From Myxococcota bacterium (lineage in GTDB: Bacteria; Myxococcota_A; UBA9160; SMWR01), in contig JBCCEW010000015.1 in assembly GCA_039030075.1 (NCBI GenBank), positions 62,001 to 126,000 of the forward strand: 64,000 nt of DNA, given 5' to 3'. A program made the translations under genes and the position numbers. Shown here in pieces: positions 33,064 through 41,500 of this stretch. Position 1 is the first letter of the stretch. Each line of letters opens with the position of its first letter. The notes below the pieces were generated by a model, which did not search any database, was not told the DNA's origin, and saw only the letters and a program-made list of their open reading frames with translations.

Positions 33064-33115
33064 GATTCCGAAAAATTCGAAAAAATTATAGCTGAACTCT
33101 GATTTTTCTGGAATC
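33064..33115. promoter_or_regulatory. AT-rich divergent promoter with inverted repeat, candidate TetR operator
   Basis: In the otherwise GC-rich spacer, GATTCCGAAAAAT (33064-33076) pairs with ATTTTTCTGGAATC (33102-33115) with a single extra base. A -10-like TTATAG lies between the arms. The location between the TetR gene and the crotonase gene fits an operator/promoter for both. Confidence 0.5.
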
Positions 33116-33165
33116 CTGTGCTGGCTCGCAGGCGCCCCGAGCGCCCCCCAGGACCCGGAGTCGCG

Positions 33166-33960
33166 ATGGACCCCTCGGCGTACCGCACCCTTCACTTCGA
33201 TCGTCCCGGCGACGTACTGCGCGTGACGATCGATCACCCGGATTCGAAGCTGAACGCAGTGGACGCCTTGCTCCACGACGAGTTCACCCGGCTGTTCCGC
33301 GAGCTCAAGCGCGAGGACCAGGCGCGGGCCATCCTGCTCACCGGGCGGGGCCCGGCTTTCAGCGCCGGTGGCGACTTCGCCTGGTTCCCGACCCTCGATG
33401 ACCTCGAGAAGCTCGAGCATCTGCGTCGCGACGCGAAGCAGATGATCTGGGATCTGCTGGACGTCGAGCTTCCGATCGTGGCAGCGGTGAACGGCCCTGC
33501 GGTCGGGCTGGGGGCGTCGCTAGCACTGCTCTGCGACGTCATCTTCGCGTCCGAAGCGGCGAGCTTCGTCGATCCGCACGTCCGCGTGGGCATCGTCGCG
33601 GGCGACGGAGGTGCCGCCATCTGGCCGCTGCTGGTCGGACCCGCGCGCGCGAAGCAGTACCTGCTCACCGGCGACCCGGTACCGGCGCCTCTCGCTGCCG
33701 AGATGGGTCTGGTGAACGAGGTGGTCCCGGCGGATGCGCTGGAGGAGCACGCGCTCGCCTTCGCCACGCGTCTCGCCGCGGGCGCGCCCCTGGCCGTCCG
33801 GTACACGAAGCAAGCGGTGAACAAGCTGGTGAAGGACGCGCTGAACACGTCGTTCGACACCTCGACCGCCCTCGAGATCGTCACGTTCCAGAGTGAAGAC
33901 CACCAGGAGGCACTGGCGGCAATGCAAGAGAAGCGCGCGCCGCGCTTCCGCGGCCGCTAG
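33166..33960 (+). CDS. Crotonase-superfamily protein lacking both hydratase glutamates
   Basis: 264 residues from the ATG at 33166 (GGAG six bases upstream). Overall crotonase fold: oxyanion-hole strands GPAFSAGGDFAWF and VGLGASLALLCDV. In enoyl-CoA hydratases the two catalytic glutamates lie in GGCELAMMCD and FGQPEI; here the aligned residues are Ser (GASLALLCD) and His (FVDPHV). An Asp follows in GIVAGDGG. It belongs to a recognisable subfamily with VRVGIVAGDGG, annotated as enoyl-CoA hydratase/isomerase, but water addition by the usual mechanism is unlikely. First gene of the cluster controlled by TetR; the nitroreductase follows after 14 bases. Confidence 0.88.
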   Translation: MDPSAYRTLHFDRPGDVLRVTIDHPDSKLNAVDALLHDEFTRLFRELKREDQARAILLTGRGPAFSAGGDFAWFPTLDDLEKLEHLRRDAKQMIWDLLDVELPIVAAVNGPAVGLGASLALLCDVIFASEAASFVDPHVRVGIVAGDGGAAIWPLLVGPARAKQYLLTGDPVPAPLAAEMGLVNEVVPADALEEHALAFATRLAAGAPLAVRYTKQAVNKLVKDALNTSFDTSTALEIVTFQSEDHQEALAAMQEKRAPRFRGR

Positions 33961-33974
33961 GGAGGAAGGCGAAG

Positions 33975-34634
33975 ATGAGCGACGTCGGGCTCTACGAAGC
34001 GATGCGGACGCTGCGCGCTGTGCGTCGCCTCCGGCCGGATCCCGTCCCCGATGAGGTGCTCGAGCGCGTTCTCGAGGCGGCGAGCTGGGCGCCCACGGGT
34101 GGCAACGTCCAGCCGTGGCGGGTCCTGGTCGTGAAGGATCCGGCGAAGAAGCAGGCCCTGCAGAAGCTCTATGCGGCGCGCTGGGCGAGGTACTCGGATC
34201 AACACATGGCCCAGCTCGAGGGCGCGCCCGAGGCCGTCCGCGCGAGGACCGAGCGGATGTTCGATGCCGGCAACTACCTCGCCGATCACTTCGGGGAGAC
34301 GCCGGTCGTCCTGATCTTCTGCTTCAACCCGAAGAACATGGCGATCACGGATCTCGAGCAGGATCGCGTGTCGGTGGTCGGAGGCGCTTCCATCTATCCG
34401 GCCGTCGAGAACGCGCTGCTCGCTTGCCGTGCCGAAGGCCTCGGCTGTGTGCTGACCACGCTCCTGTGCGAGACCGAACCCGAGGTGCGTGCGCTGTTGG
34501 GCATCCCCGAACCCTGGGCCACCGCAGCGGCCGTCCCGATCGGAACCCCGGTCCTGCGCGGACACGGTCCGATCTCGCGGAAACCCGTCTCGAAGCTCGC
34601 CTACGTCGACAGCTGGGGCGAGGCCTGGGGCTGA
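33975..34634 (+). CDS. Nitroreductase-family flavoprotein
   Basis: 219 residues. LRAVRRLRPDPVPDEVLERVLEAASWAPTGGN (quoted by ends LRAV and TGGN) is the family's N-terminal FMN-binding region; QPWRVLVV follows. GLGCVLTTLL and PIGTPVLRG complete the fold. It would reduce nitro groups, quinones, iodotyrosine-type or unsaturated substrates with NAD(P)H; the precise substrate cannot be read. It is in the middle of a redox cluster: preceded by the crotonase and followed two bases after its stop by an acyl-CoA dehydrogenase. Ribosome site GGAGG at 33961. Confidence 0.88.
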   Translation: MSDVGLYEAMRTLRAVRRLRPDPVPDEVLERVLEAASWAPTGGNVQPWRVLVVKDPAKKQALQKLYAARWARYSDQHMAQLEGAPEAVRARTERMFDAGNYLADHFGETPVVLIFCFNPKNMAITDLEQDRVSVVGGASIYPAVENALLACRAEGLGCVLTTLLCETEPEVRALLGIPEPWATAAAVPIGTPVLRGHGPISRKPVSKLAYVDSWGEAWG

Positions 34635-34636
34635 GC

Positions 34637-35815
34637 GTGTACTTCGCCGACGAACCCGAACACATCAGCGTCCTGCGCGACGTCGTCCGCCGCTTCGTGG
34701 CGACCGAGATGCCGCCCGATCAGGTGCGCCAGTGGGACCGCGATCACCGTTTCCCTCCCGAGCTGTTCCAGAAGCTGGCGGAGCTCGGCGTGTGCGGTGT
34801 GACCATCGACGAGGAGTACGGCGGTCAGGGGCGTGACCTGGTGGCGGCGATCGCGGTGATCGAGGAGCTGTCTCGCGGCGGTGCCTTCGCAGCCGGGCCC
34901 TTCATTCATGCGGCCTTCTACGGTGGCATGAACATCTCCGAGAACGGCTCCGAGGAGCAGAAGCGCACGCTGCTGCCGAAGCTCGCTGCCGGCGAGATCC
35001 TGTTCGCCTATGGCCTGTCCGAGCCCGACGTGGGTGGCGACCTGGCGAGCGTCACGACGACGGCGCGTCGCAGCGAAGATGGAAAGCACCTGATCCTCGA
35101 CGGCTTCAAGCGCTGGTGTACGGGCGCCGACTGGGCCGACTACATCTACTGCCTGGTGCGCAGCTACGCCGAGGCACCGCGCTACCAGAACCTGTCGTTC
35201 GTGCTGGTGCCGAGGGACACGCCGGGTATGCGCGTCCATCCGATCGAGCACGCGAATCTCCGCTACACGCTCTCGAGCGACGTGATCTTCGAGGGCGCGA
35301 AGATCCCGGCGGAGAACATCGTGGGCGGCGAGGCGGGCTGGAACCGGGGTTGGCGGATGCTCGCAGGGAAGGCCCTCGACGTCGAGAAGCTAGAGATCAC
35401 GGCCGTCGCCTTCGGGATCGCACAGGCCGCCGTCGAGGAGGCCTGGGAGTACGCCCAGCAGCGCAAGCAGTTCGGGGTGCCGATCAGCGCGCACCAGGCG
35501 GTGCGACACGACCTGGTCGAGGCGCGCACCAAGCTCGAGGCCTGCCGGGCCATGCTGTACCGGGGCGCGTGGCTCGCCCAGGAGGGCCGACCCTGTTCGG
35601 TCGAGACCTCGATGGCGAAGCTCTTCGTCGCCGACACCGGCGTCGAGATCGCGCTGCTCTGTCAGCGGGTGATGGGCGCCTACGGACTCGCCGAGGGACA
35701 CGACATGGAACGGCACGTACGCGATCTGCTCGGCATGCCGATCGTCGGAGGTTCGTCGAACATGCAGAAGAACAACATCGCCAATGGCCTGGGATTGAAG
35801 GGAGCGAAGTCGTGA
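34637..35815 (+). CDS. Acyl-CoA dehydrogenase with Glu in helix G position
   Basis: 392 residues from a GTG two bases after the previous stop. The three-domain acyl-CoA dehydrogenase layout is clear: helical N-domain, FAYGLSEPDVGGDLASV (flavin-binding beta domain), QRKQFGVPISAHQAVRHDL. The usual C-terminal YEGT catalytic motif is replaced by IVGGSSNMQ, with no glutamate. Glu250 in ALDVEKLEITAVAFG aligns with the helix-G glutamate used by isovaleryl- and long-chain-CoA dehydrogenases (Glu254), so it probably acts there. Neighbours: nitroreductase before, HsaA-like flavoprotein after with a GTGA overlap. Substrate unknown. Confidence 0.9.
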   Translation: MYFADEPEHISVLRDVVRRFVATEMPPDQVRQWDRDHRFPPELFQKLAELGVCGVTIDEEYGGQGRDLVAAIAVIEELSRGGAFAAGPFIHAAFYGGMNISENGSEEQKRTLLPKLAAGEILFAYGLSEPDVGGDLASVTTTARRSEDGKHLILDGFKRWCTGADWADYIYCLVRSYAEAPRYQNLSFVLVPRDTPGMRVHPIEHANLRYTLSSDVIFEGAKIPAENIVGGEAGWNRGWRMLAGKALDVEKLEITAVAFGIAQAAVEEAWEYAQQRKQFGVPISAHQAVRHDLVEARTKLEACRAMLYRGAWLAQEGRPCSVETSMAKLFVADTGVEIALLCQRVMGAYGLAEGHDMERHVRDLLGMPIVGGSSNMQKNNIANGLGLKGAKS

Positions 35816-36969
35816 CCGCCAGCGTCGACACCCTGGCGGCCGCCCGGTCACTCGATCCGGAGGTCCGCGCGCGCGCCGACGAGATCGAAAGCGCACGCCG
35901 CCTGCCTGCGGATCTCTCGAAGCGCTTCGCTGAGGCGGGCTTCTATCGGATGTGGGCGCCCGAGGTGTACGGCGGACTCGAGCTGCCGCCCGCGGACGCG
36001 GCGCGTACGATCGAAGCGTTGGCCCAGGCCGATGGGTCGAGCGCCTGGTGTGTGTTCATCGCGGTGACCTCGTCGACCGTGTTGGCGGCGCTGCCGCCGG
36101 AGTCGGCGCGCGAGATCTTTGCCGATCCCCATACGCTGCTCGGCGGTGTGTTCGCGCCGCGCGGCAAAGCGGTGGTCGAGGCCGGCGGCTTTCGGGTCGA
36201 TGGCCGCTGGGCATGGGGCTCGGGCACCCAGAACGCCGATTGGGTCATGGGGGGATGCCAGATCATCCGGGACGGCGAGGTGGAGAAGCTCCCGAATGGC
36301 GCGCCGCGCTCGCGGTTGATGCTCGTGCCGGCCGACGAGATCGAGTTCCTCGACACCTGGCACGTGTCCGGACTGTGCGGAACGGGCAGCACCGATTTCG
36401 CGATTCAGGATCGCTTCGTCCCGGACGGGCGCGCTGCGGGAGTGGGGGTGGACGGCCCGCTCGAGCGGCCGCTCTACGCCTTTCCCGCGTTCGGATTGCT
36501 CGCGATGGGCATCGCCGCGGTGTCGATGGGCCTGGCCCGCGCGTCGATCGAGGCGCTGGTGGAACTCGCAGGCGGAAAGCAGCCGGAGGGAAGCGCCCGG
36601 ACCCTGGCCGAGCGTCCCGCTTCCCAGGCCGAGGTGGCGCAGGCCGAAGCCGGCCTGCGGGCGGCGCGCGCGTTCTACTACGAGGCGATCGAAGCGGCCT
36701 GGGACCGAGCTTCGACCGAGGGGCGGATTGGGGTCGACGAGAAGCGCGACGTCCGCCTCGCCACGACCCACGCCACCCGCGCTAGCGCGGAGGCCGTGGA
36801 TCGCATGTATCACCTCGCCGGCGGCAGCTCGGTCTACCGGACGTCTCCTTTGCAGCGCATCTTCCGGGACGTGCACGTCGCAACCCAACACATGATGGTG
36901 AGCCCGGCGACGCTCGAGCTGACCGGTCGACTCCTGCTCGGGTTGCCGACCAACACCGCGCAGCTCTAG
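35812..36969 (+). CDS. Acyl-CoA dehydrogenase-fold flavin monooxygenase-like protein (HsaA/DszC group)
   Basis: 385 residues from GTG overlapping the upstream stop (GTGA). Although of acyl-CoA-dehydrogenase fold, the C-terminal motif YHLAGGSSVYRTSPLQRIFRD followed by VHVATQHMM (each short part as seen) is characteristic of reduced-flavin-dependent monooxygenases such as HsaA, DszC or C1-hydroxylases. The motifs DGSSAWCVF and GRWAWGSGTQNADW match this group too. It probably hydroxylates a substrate of the pathway using FMNH2 or FADH2 provided by a reductase, which the nitroreductase could supply; that link is inference. Twenty bases precede the LLM gene. Confidence 0.87.
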   Translation: MTASVDTLAAARSLDPEVRARADEIESARRLPADLSKRFAEAGFYRMWAPEVYGGLELPPADAARTIEALAQADGSSAWCVFIAVTSSTVLAALPPESAREIFADPHTLLGGVFAPRGKAVVEAGGFRVDGRWAWGSGTQNADWVMGGCQIIRDGEVEKLPNGAPRSRLMLVPADEIEFLDTWHVSGLCGTGSTDFAIQDRFVPDGRAAGVGVDGPLERPLYAFPAFGLLAMGIAAVSMGLARASIEALVELAGGKQPEGSARTLAERPASQAEVAQAEAGLRAARAFYYEAIEAAWDRASTEGRIGVDEKRDVRLATTHATRASAEAVDRMYHLAGGSSVYRTSPLQRIFRDVHVATQHMMVSPATLELTGRLLLGLPTNTAQL

Positions 36970-36989
36970 TAGAGGGGAGAGGGCTCTCG

Positions 36990-37901
36990 ATGCAGGATCT
37001 CTCGGTTGGCGTCCTCGCGGACGAGCACATGCTCGGCGGTCCGCTCGATGCGCGTCGTGCGCTCTTCTCGCGCGCCCGGGAGTCGGGCGTCGATCACGTC
37101 TTCGTCGCCGACCACATCAGCTTCCACACCGGGTTCGGGATGGACGGGCTGATCCAGGCGGCGACCGCAGCGGCGCTGGATCCCGTGTTGCGGGTGCACA
37201 TCGGCGTGTACCTCCTCGCGCTGCGGCACCCGGTACCGGTCGCGCGCCAACTCGCGAGCCTGGCCGAGGCGGCGCCGGGTCGGATCGTCCTGGGCGTCGG
37301 CGTCGGCGGCGAGGACCGCCACGAGATCGAGATCTGCGGCGTCGATCCGCGCACGCGAGGCCGACGCACCGATGCCTGTCTCACCGCGATCCGGGGTCTC
37401 TTGTCGGGGGAACCGACGAGTCACGACGATGCGTTCTTCTCCTTCGACGCGGCGCTGATTCGCCCTGCGCCCGACCCGGCAATCCCGATCGTCGTGGGGG
37501 GGCGGTCGGACGCGGCGATTCGCCGGGCGGGGACCCTCGGTGACGGATGGCTCGGCGTCTGGTGTTCACCCCGCCGCTTCGCGGCCGTGCTCGCGGAGGT
37601 GGCCGAACACGGGAAGGAGCGCGAGGTGACCTGGCGCCACGGTCTTCAGGTCTGGGTGGGCCTGGACGACGACCGCGACCGGGCCCGGGAGCGCCTCAAG
37701 CACCGCATGGAGAACATGTACCGAATTCCCTTCGAGCGTTTCGAAAAGTACTCGCCCTACGGAACGCCGGAAGCGGTTGCCGAGTTCCTCGCGCCCTACC
37801 GCGAGGTGGGCTGCGTCGACTTCAACGTGATGGCGGTCTCCGAATCGACCGAGGCTTCGATCGACGGCATCGCGCGCGTCCGCGAACAGCTCGCGGGATA
37901 G
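36990..37901 (+). CDS. LLM-class flavin-dependent oxidoreductase
   Basis: 303 residues with the TIM-barrel features of luciferase-like monooxygenases: DHVFVADHISFHTGF near the N-terminus, HIGVYLLALRHPVPVARQLAS (the conserved H-P-V-x-A-R region), and GRIVLGVGVGGEDRHE. It would bind FMN or F420. Substrate specificity is not visible. It is the fifth flavin or acyl-CoA enzyme in a row, with an AGGGGAGAGG-like ribosome site before it, and belongs to the same putative degradative operon. Confidence 0.88.
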   Translation: MQDLSVGVLADEHMLGGPLDARRALFSRARESGVDHVFVADHISFHTGFGMDGLIQAATAAALDPVLRVHIGVYLLALRHPVPVARQLASLAEAAPGRIVLGVGVGGEDRHEIEICGVDPRTRGRRTDACLTAIRGLLSGEPTSHDDAFFSFDAALIRPAPDPAIPIVVGGRSDAAIRRAGTLGDGWLGVWCSPRRFAAVLAEVAEHGKEREVTWRHGLQVWVGLDDDRDRARERLKHRMENMYRIPFERFEKYSPYGTPEAVAEFLAPYREVGCVDFNVMAVSESTEASIDGIARVREQLAG

Positions 37902-37960
37902 CCGCGCGGCCTGGTCGCCGCCCCTGGGACGTCGCAGAATACGCGGCGGAGGACGGGCGC

Positions 37961-39535
37961 ATGCGACGCGAGCGGCAGGCGAAGGACAGGGAGCGACGGC
38001 GGGGCGGGCGGTTCGCGCGCGTCACCGCGACGATCGGGCTCTGCCTCGCGGCGGCCGCCTGTGCGCCTAGCGTGCCGGTCCCCAGCGGTCCCCCGGCCGA
38101 ACTCGTGTTGCGCGGCGGTCGGGTCGTGGACCCCGAGACCGGGCTCGACGGGCTGCGCGACGTCGCGATCGAAGGGGGGCGCATCGTGGCGATCTCCCAG
38201 ATGCCGTTGGCGGGCGATCGCGTGGTCGACGTCCGAGGGCTCGTCGTCGCACCCGGCTTCATCGATCTCCACCGCCACGACATGACGCCTCTCGGTCAGC
38301 GCTTCCAGGTGCGAGACGGCGTCACCACCGGGCTCGAGCTCGAGGCGGGCAGCTATCCCGTCGCGTCGCTCGGCACCCACGCACCGCTCGACTTCGCGAA
38401 GCGGCCGCTCGGCAACTTCGGGGCGTCGACCGGCCACGCGTGGCTGCGCGGCCAGCTGCTGCTCGGCGAGGACGCCGCCTCGAACATCGGTGACGTGTAC
38501 GCCCATGTGCTGCGCGAAGGCGGCGGAGGTGGCCTCGACGGCCCGGCCTTCAAGGAGCTGCTGCCCGACGAACAGCTGCCCGCGCTGCGCGACGGCTTGC
38601 GTCGCGGCCTCGAGGAAGGGGGCCTCGGGATCGGTCTCTTGCTCGACTACATGAGCAGCGCGGTGAGCGACGCCGAGCTGCGCGTCGTGTTCGAGGTGGC
38701 GGCCGAGCGCGGGGCGCCGGTGTTCGTCCACGTGCGACGCGGCGTGGCGGGAGACCCGACGGGTCTGGACGAGGTGCTGGACCTCGCCCGCGAGACTGGC
38801 GCGCCGGTCCATGTGTGTCATGTGCAGTCGAGTGCGATGGGGGCGATCGACACCTTCCTCGATCGAATTCGCGCGGCTCGTCGCGATGGCGTGCGCGTCA
38901 CCACCGAATCGTTCCCGTACAACGCCGGGTCGACGGCGATCACCGCCGCCGTCTTCGATCGAGATTGGCAGCGGATCTTCGGGATCAGCTACGGCGACGT
39001 GCAGTGGGCAGAGACCGGCGAGTGGTTGACCGAGGAAACCTGGCACGACTATCGGCGGCGGTTTCCCGGAGGCGCGGTGATCCACCACTACAACCGCGAG
39101 GAGTGGACGCGGGTCGCGACCCTGGCGCCCGACGTGATCGTCGCCAGTGACGGGTTGCCCGTGTTGTCCTTCGACGTGGCGGTTCCGCCGTTCGGGATCG
39201 GGACGTTCGGCAAGGTGCTCCGGAAGTACGTGCGTGAGGAAGAGTCGCTCTCGCTGATGGACGCCCTCGCGAAGATGACGCTCGGCCCGGCACGGGTGCT
39301 CGAGGATTGGGCGCCAGTGTTCCGGCGGAAGGGCAGGGTGCAGGTCGGTGCCGACGCGGACCTCACCGTCTTCGATCCCGACACCGTGCAGGATCACGCC
39401 ACCTTCGAAGAGCCCTTCCGCGCGTCGACCGGCTTCGAGCACGTGCTGGTGCGTGGCGTCTTCGTCGTCGAGCACGGGGAAGTCGTCGACGGCGTCGCTC
39501 CGGGGAAGCGCCTACTAGCGCGCACGTCTCGCTAG
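37961..39535 (+). CDS. D-aminoacylase/dihydroorotase-type amidohydrolase lipoprotein
   Basis: 524 residues from the ATG at 37961 with GGAGGA seven bases upstream. The start lies beyond the previous stop; a much longer upstream frame is shadow. The signal sequence FARVTATIGLCLAAAAC contains a lipobox, so the protein is probably a periplasmic lipoprotein. The amidohydrolase core shows VAPGFIDLHRHDM (H-x-H metal ligands), VFVHVRRG, VHVCHVQSS and VIVASDG (catalytic Asp). The fold and motifs match the N-acyl-D-amino-acid deacylase group, but the usual cysteine after GVTT is replaced by Glu (GVTTGLELE). It might act on an amide-linked substrate of the cluster. Its stop shares CTAG with the convergent YeiH gene. 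Confidence 0.85.
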   Translation: MRRERQAKDRERRRGGRFARVTATIGLCLAAAACAPSVPVPSGPPAELVLRGGRVVDPETGLDGLRDVAIEGGRIVAISQMPLAGDRVVDVRGLVVAPGFIDLHRHDMTPLGQRFQVRDGVTTGLELEAGSYPVASLGTHAPLDFAKRPLGNFGASTGHAWLRGQLLLGEDAASNIGDVYAHVLREGGGGGLDGPAFKELLPDEQLPALRDGLRRGLEEGGLGIGLLLDYMSSAVSDAELRVVFEVAAERGAPVFVHVRRGVAGDPTGLDEVLDLARETGAPVHVCHVQSSAMGAIDTFLDRIRAARRDGVRVTTESFPYNAGSTAITAAVFDRDWQRIFGISYGDVQWAETGEWLTEETWHDYRRRFPGGAVIHHYNREEWTRVATLAPDVIVASDGLPVLSFDVAVPPFGIGTFGKVLRKYVREEESLSLMDALAKMTLGPARVLEDWAPVFRRKGRVQVGADADLTVFDPDTVQDHATFEEPFRASTGFEHVLVRGVFVVEHGEVVDGVAPGKRLLARTSR

Positions 39536-40755
39536 CCGAGCGAGAGCGAGATTCCGAGGGCGGCCACGGCTCCGATGCCGACGGCGGCGCCAAACCCGAC
39601 CATGAGCGGGCGCGCACCGAGCGCGCGCAGGCTCCGCAGGTGGGTACCCAGTCCGATCGCGGCCATTGCCAGAGCGAGGCAGATGGCCGAGAGGTCGGCG
39701 GAGAGGTCGAGGGCGGCATTCCAGCTCTGCGCGGTGAGCCAACCCCCGAAAGGCGCGTCGCCCAGATCGCCGAGGGTGCGGACGGCGGCCAGCCCGAGGA
39801 AGGCGAGGACGAAGAGCGGGACGGCCTGGTGCCAACGGACGCCCTTGCCGGCACCCGGGGCGGTGCCCCGTCGATGGTGCCAGGTCGCGGCCAGCGGGAT
39901 CACGAGCAGCAGGAAGGCGTTGCGCAGCAGCTTCGTGACCAGGGCGGCGTCGAGGATCTCGGGTGAGGCCTGCTGGGTCGCAGCCAACGAAGCCGCTCCT
40001 GCCACCTGAGCCGTGTCGTGAATCGCCGCGCCGAGGAAGGTGCCGATGGCCCAGGGATCCCCCGCGAACAGCGCGGGGGCGAGGAACGGGTAGGCGACGA
40101 GGGCGAGCAGACCGAACAGGGTCACGCATCCCACCGCGTAGGTGACCTCGTCGTCCTTCGCGCCGAGCACGGGGCCCGCGGCAGCGACGGCGCTGTTACC
40201 ACAGATGGCCGTTCCGACAGCGATCAGCGTGCCCAGTCGGGGCGACAAGCCGGCGGCCCGCGCGAGTGCGTGCACGCCGACGCCGGCCGCGAAGAGACAG
40301 GCGACGACGATCGGAAGAGCCTGGGCACCGAGGGCGCCGACCGCGGTGAGCGACAGGCGCAGTCCGAGCAGGGCAACCCCGAAACGGAGGATCTGCTGGG
40401 TGCAGAAGCGCAGGCCCGGCGCGTAGGCGCCCGGCAGGCCGAAGCAGTTGCGCAACGCCAGGCCGAACAGAATGGCCGCGAGAGAGGCCGGTAGGGGGCT
40501 CCGCTCGAAGCCGGCGGCCTGGGCGGCGAAGTGGGTGGCGGCGAGCGCGGCCGCGGCGAGCGCGGCGGCAATCGCCAGGCCCGGAAGCTGGTGGGCGAGG
40601 TCCTCGAGGGCGGTGTGGCCGCGGCGTCGCCAGCCATCCCCATCCGCGATGTCCGGCTGGGGCGGGGCGGGGGCCTCGGGTACGCCTTCCATGGCGCCCG
40701 CGAACCGGAAACGCTCGGGATTCTCGTACAGCGAGCCGAGGTCGCGCGTGCTCAC
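39532..40755 (-). CDS. YeiH/UPF0324 family putative exporter
   Basis: 407 residues from the GTG at 40755, where GGAGG stands seven bases upstream; an internal ATG at 40692 would give 386 residues and leaves the ribosome site unexplained. About ten membrane helices; YeiH family motifs: AAILFGLALRNCFG, LRFGVALLGLRLSL, GTAICGNSAVAAAGPV and GAAIHDTAQVAGA. Related proteins are annotated as putative sulfate or cysteine-related exporters. A divergent Lrp/AsnC regulator at 40948 is a likely controller, as with other YeiH loci beside LysR/Lrp types. Convergent with the amidohydrolase, sharing its CTAG stop. Confidence 0.88.
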   Translation of the reverse strand: MSTRDLGSLYENPERFRFAGAMEGVPEAPAPPQPDIADGDGWRRRGHTALEDLAHQLPGLAIAAALAAAALAATHFAAQAAGFERSPLPASLAAILFGLALRNCFGLPGAYAPGLRFCTQQILRFGVALLGLRLSLTAVGALGAQALPIVVACLFAAGVGVHALARAAGLSPRLGTLIAVGTAICGNSAVAAAGPVLGAKDDEVTYAVGCVTLFGLLALVAYPFLAPALFAGDPWAIGTFLGAAIHDTAQVAGAASLAATQQASPEILDAALVTKLLRNAFLLLVIPLAATWHHRRGTAPGAGKGVRWHQAVPLFVLAFLGLAAVRTLGDLGDAPFGGWLTAQSWNAALDLSADLSAICLALAMAAIGLGTHLRSLRALGARPLMVGFGAAVGIGAVAALGISLSLG

Positions 40756-40862
40756 CAATGCCCTCCTCGAGGGCGCCGCAGGCCCTCGTCCCGAACTTCG
40801 GCAGAGCTTAGGCTTCACTTGCGAGCAAAGGATCCCAAAACTGCCCCGATCGGCATCTGTCA

Positions 40863-40877
40863 TGGGAGATTCTGCTA
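40863..40877 (+). promoter_or_regulatory. Lrp-box-like sequence upstream of the Lrp/AsnC gene
   Basis: TGGGAGATTCTGCTA matches eleven of fifteen positions of the enterobacterial Lrp consensus (YAGHAWATTWTDCTR). It lies between the divergent YeiH and Lrp/AsnC genes. Regulator motifs vary between phyla, so this is tentative. Confidence 0.3.
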
Positions 40878-40947
40878 AGATAGGCACCTCGAGAAGCGTT
40901 CTTGCCCAGCCCGCGCCGAGGATCCGCGGTCGCGCCGGAGGAGCTCG

Positions 40948-41424
40948 ATGCCGAAGCTCGATTCGATCGATCTGTCGATCCTGCGGGAGCTCCAGCGCGA
41001 CGCGTCGCGGTCCATCGAGCAGATCGCGGCCGAGGTCGGACTGACCCAGAACCCGTGCTGGCGGCGGATCAAGCGACTCGAGGCCGAGGGCGTGATCGAG
41101 CGCCGCGTCGCACTCGTCGACCCCGCCGCCCTCGGGCTCGGACTGACCGTCTTCGTCTCGGTCCGCACCAACCAGCACACCGATGCCTGGCTCGCCCGCT
41201 TCGCGAAGGGGGTTCGCGCCATTCCTGAAGTGGTCGAGCTGTATCGGATGAGCGGGGAGATCGACTACCTGATGAAGATCGTCGCCCGCGACGTGGCCGA
41301 CTACGACCGCATCTACAAGCGCCTGATCCGGGTGGCCGACCTCTACGACGTCAGCTCGAGCTTCGCGATGGAGCGCATCAAATCGACCACCGAACTGCCG
41401 CTGGGCCCGGAACTCGGCGCCTGA
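40948..41424 (+). CDS. Lrp/AsnC-family transcriptional regulator
   Basis: 158 residues, normal for the family. The N-terminal helix-turn-helix (LDSIDLSILRELQRDASRS, then VGLTQNPCWRRIKRLEAEGVI) and the C-terminal RAM domain (VPEVVELYRMSGEIDYLMKI-type, here IPEVVELYRMSGEIDYLM) are clear. It is divergent from the YeiH exporter gene with a 192-base spacer, so it probably senses an amino acid or related ligand and regulates that gene and itself. It is separated by 76 bases from an acyl-CoA synthetase gene on the same strand. Confidence 0.93.
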   Translation: MPKLDSIDLSILRELQRDASRSIEQIAAEVGLTQNPCWRRIKRLEAEGVIERRVALVDPAALGLGLTVFVSVRTNQHTDAWLARFAKGVRAIPEVVELYRMSGEIDYLMKIVARDVADYDRIYKRLIRVADLYDVSSSFAMERIKSTTELPLGPELGA

Positions 41425-41500
41425 CGCCCGATTCCTCGCTTTCCAGCGTGTAGAATCGTCGGTCGGGCTGCTTCGCGCGCCCACTTCTCGGAGGGCTCTG

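Noticed and set aside
32385-33188. A longer TetR protein starting at 33188
   Set aside because: Would translate the AT-rich promoter spacer; the helix-turn-helix begins just after the GTG at 33026.
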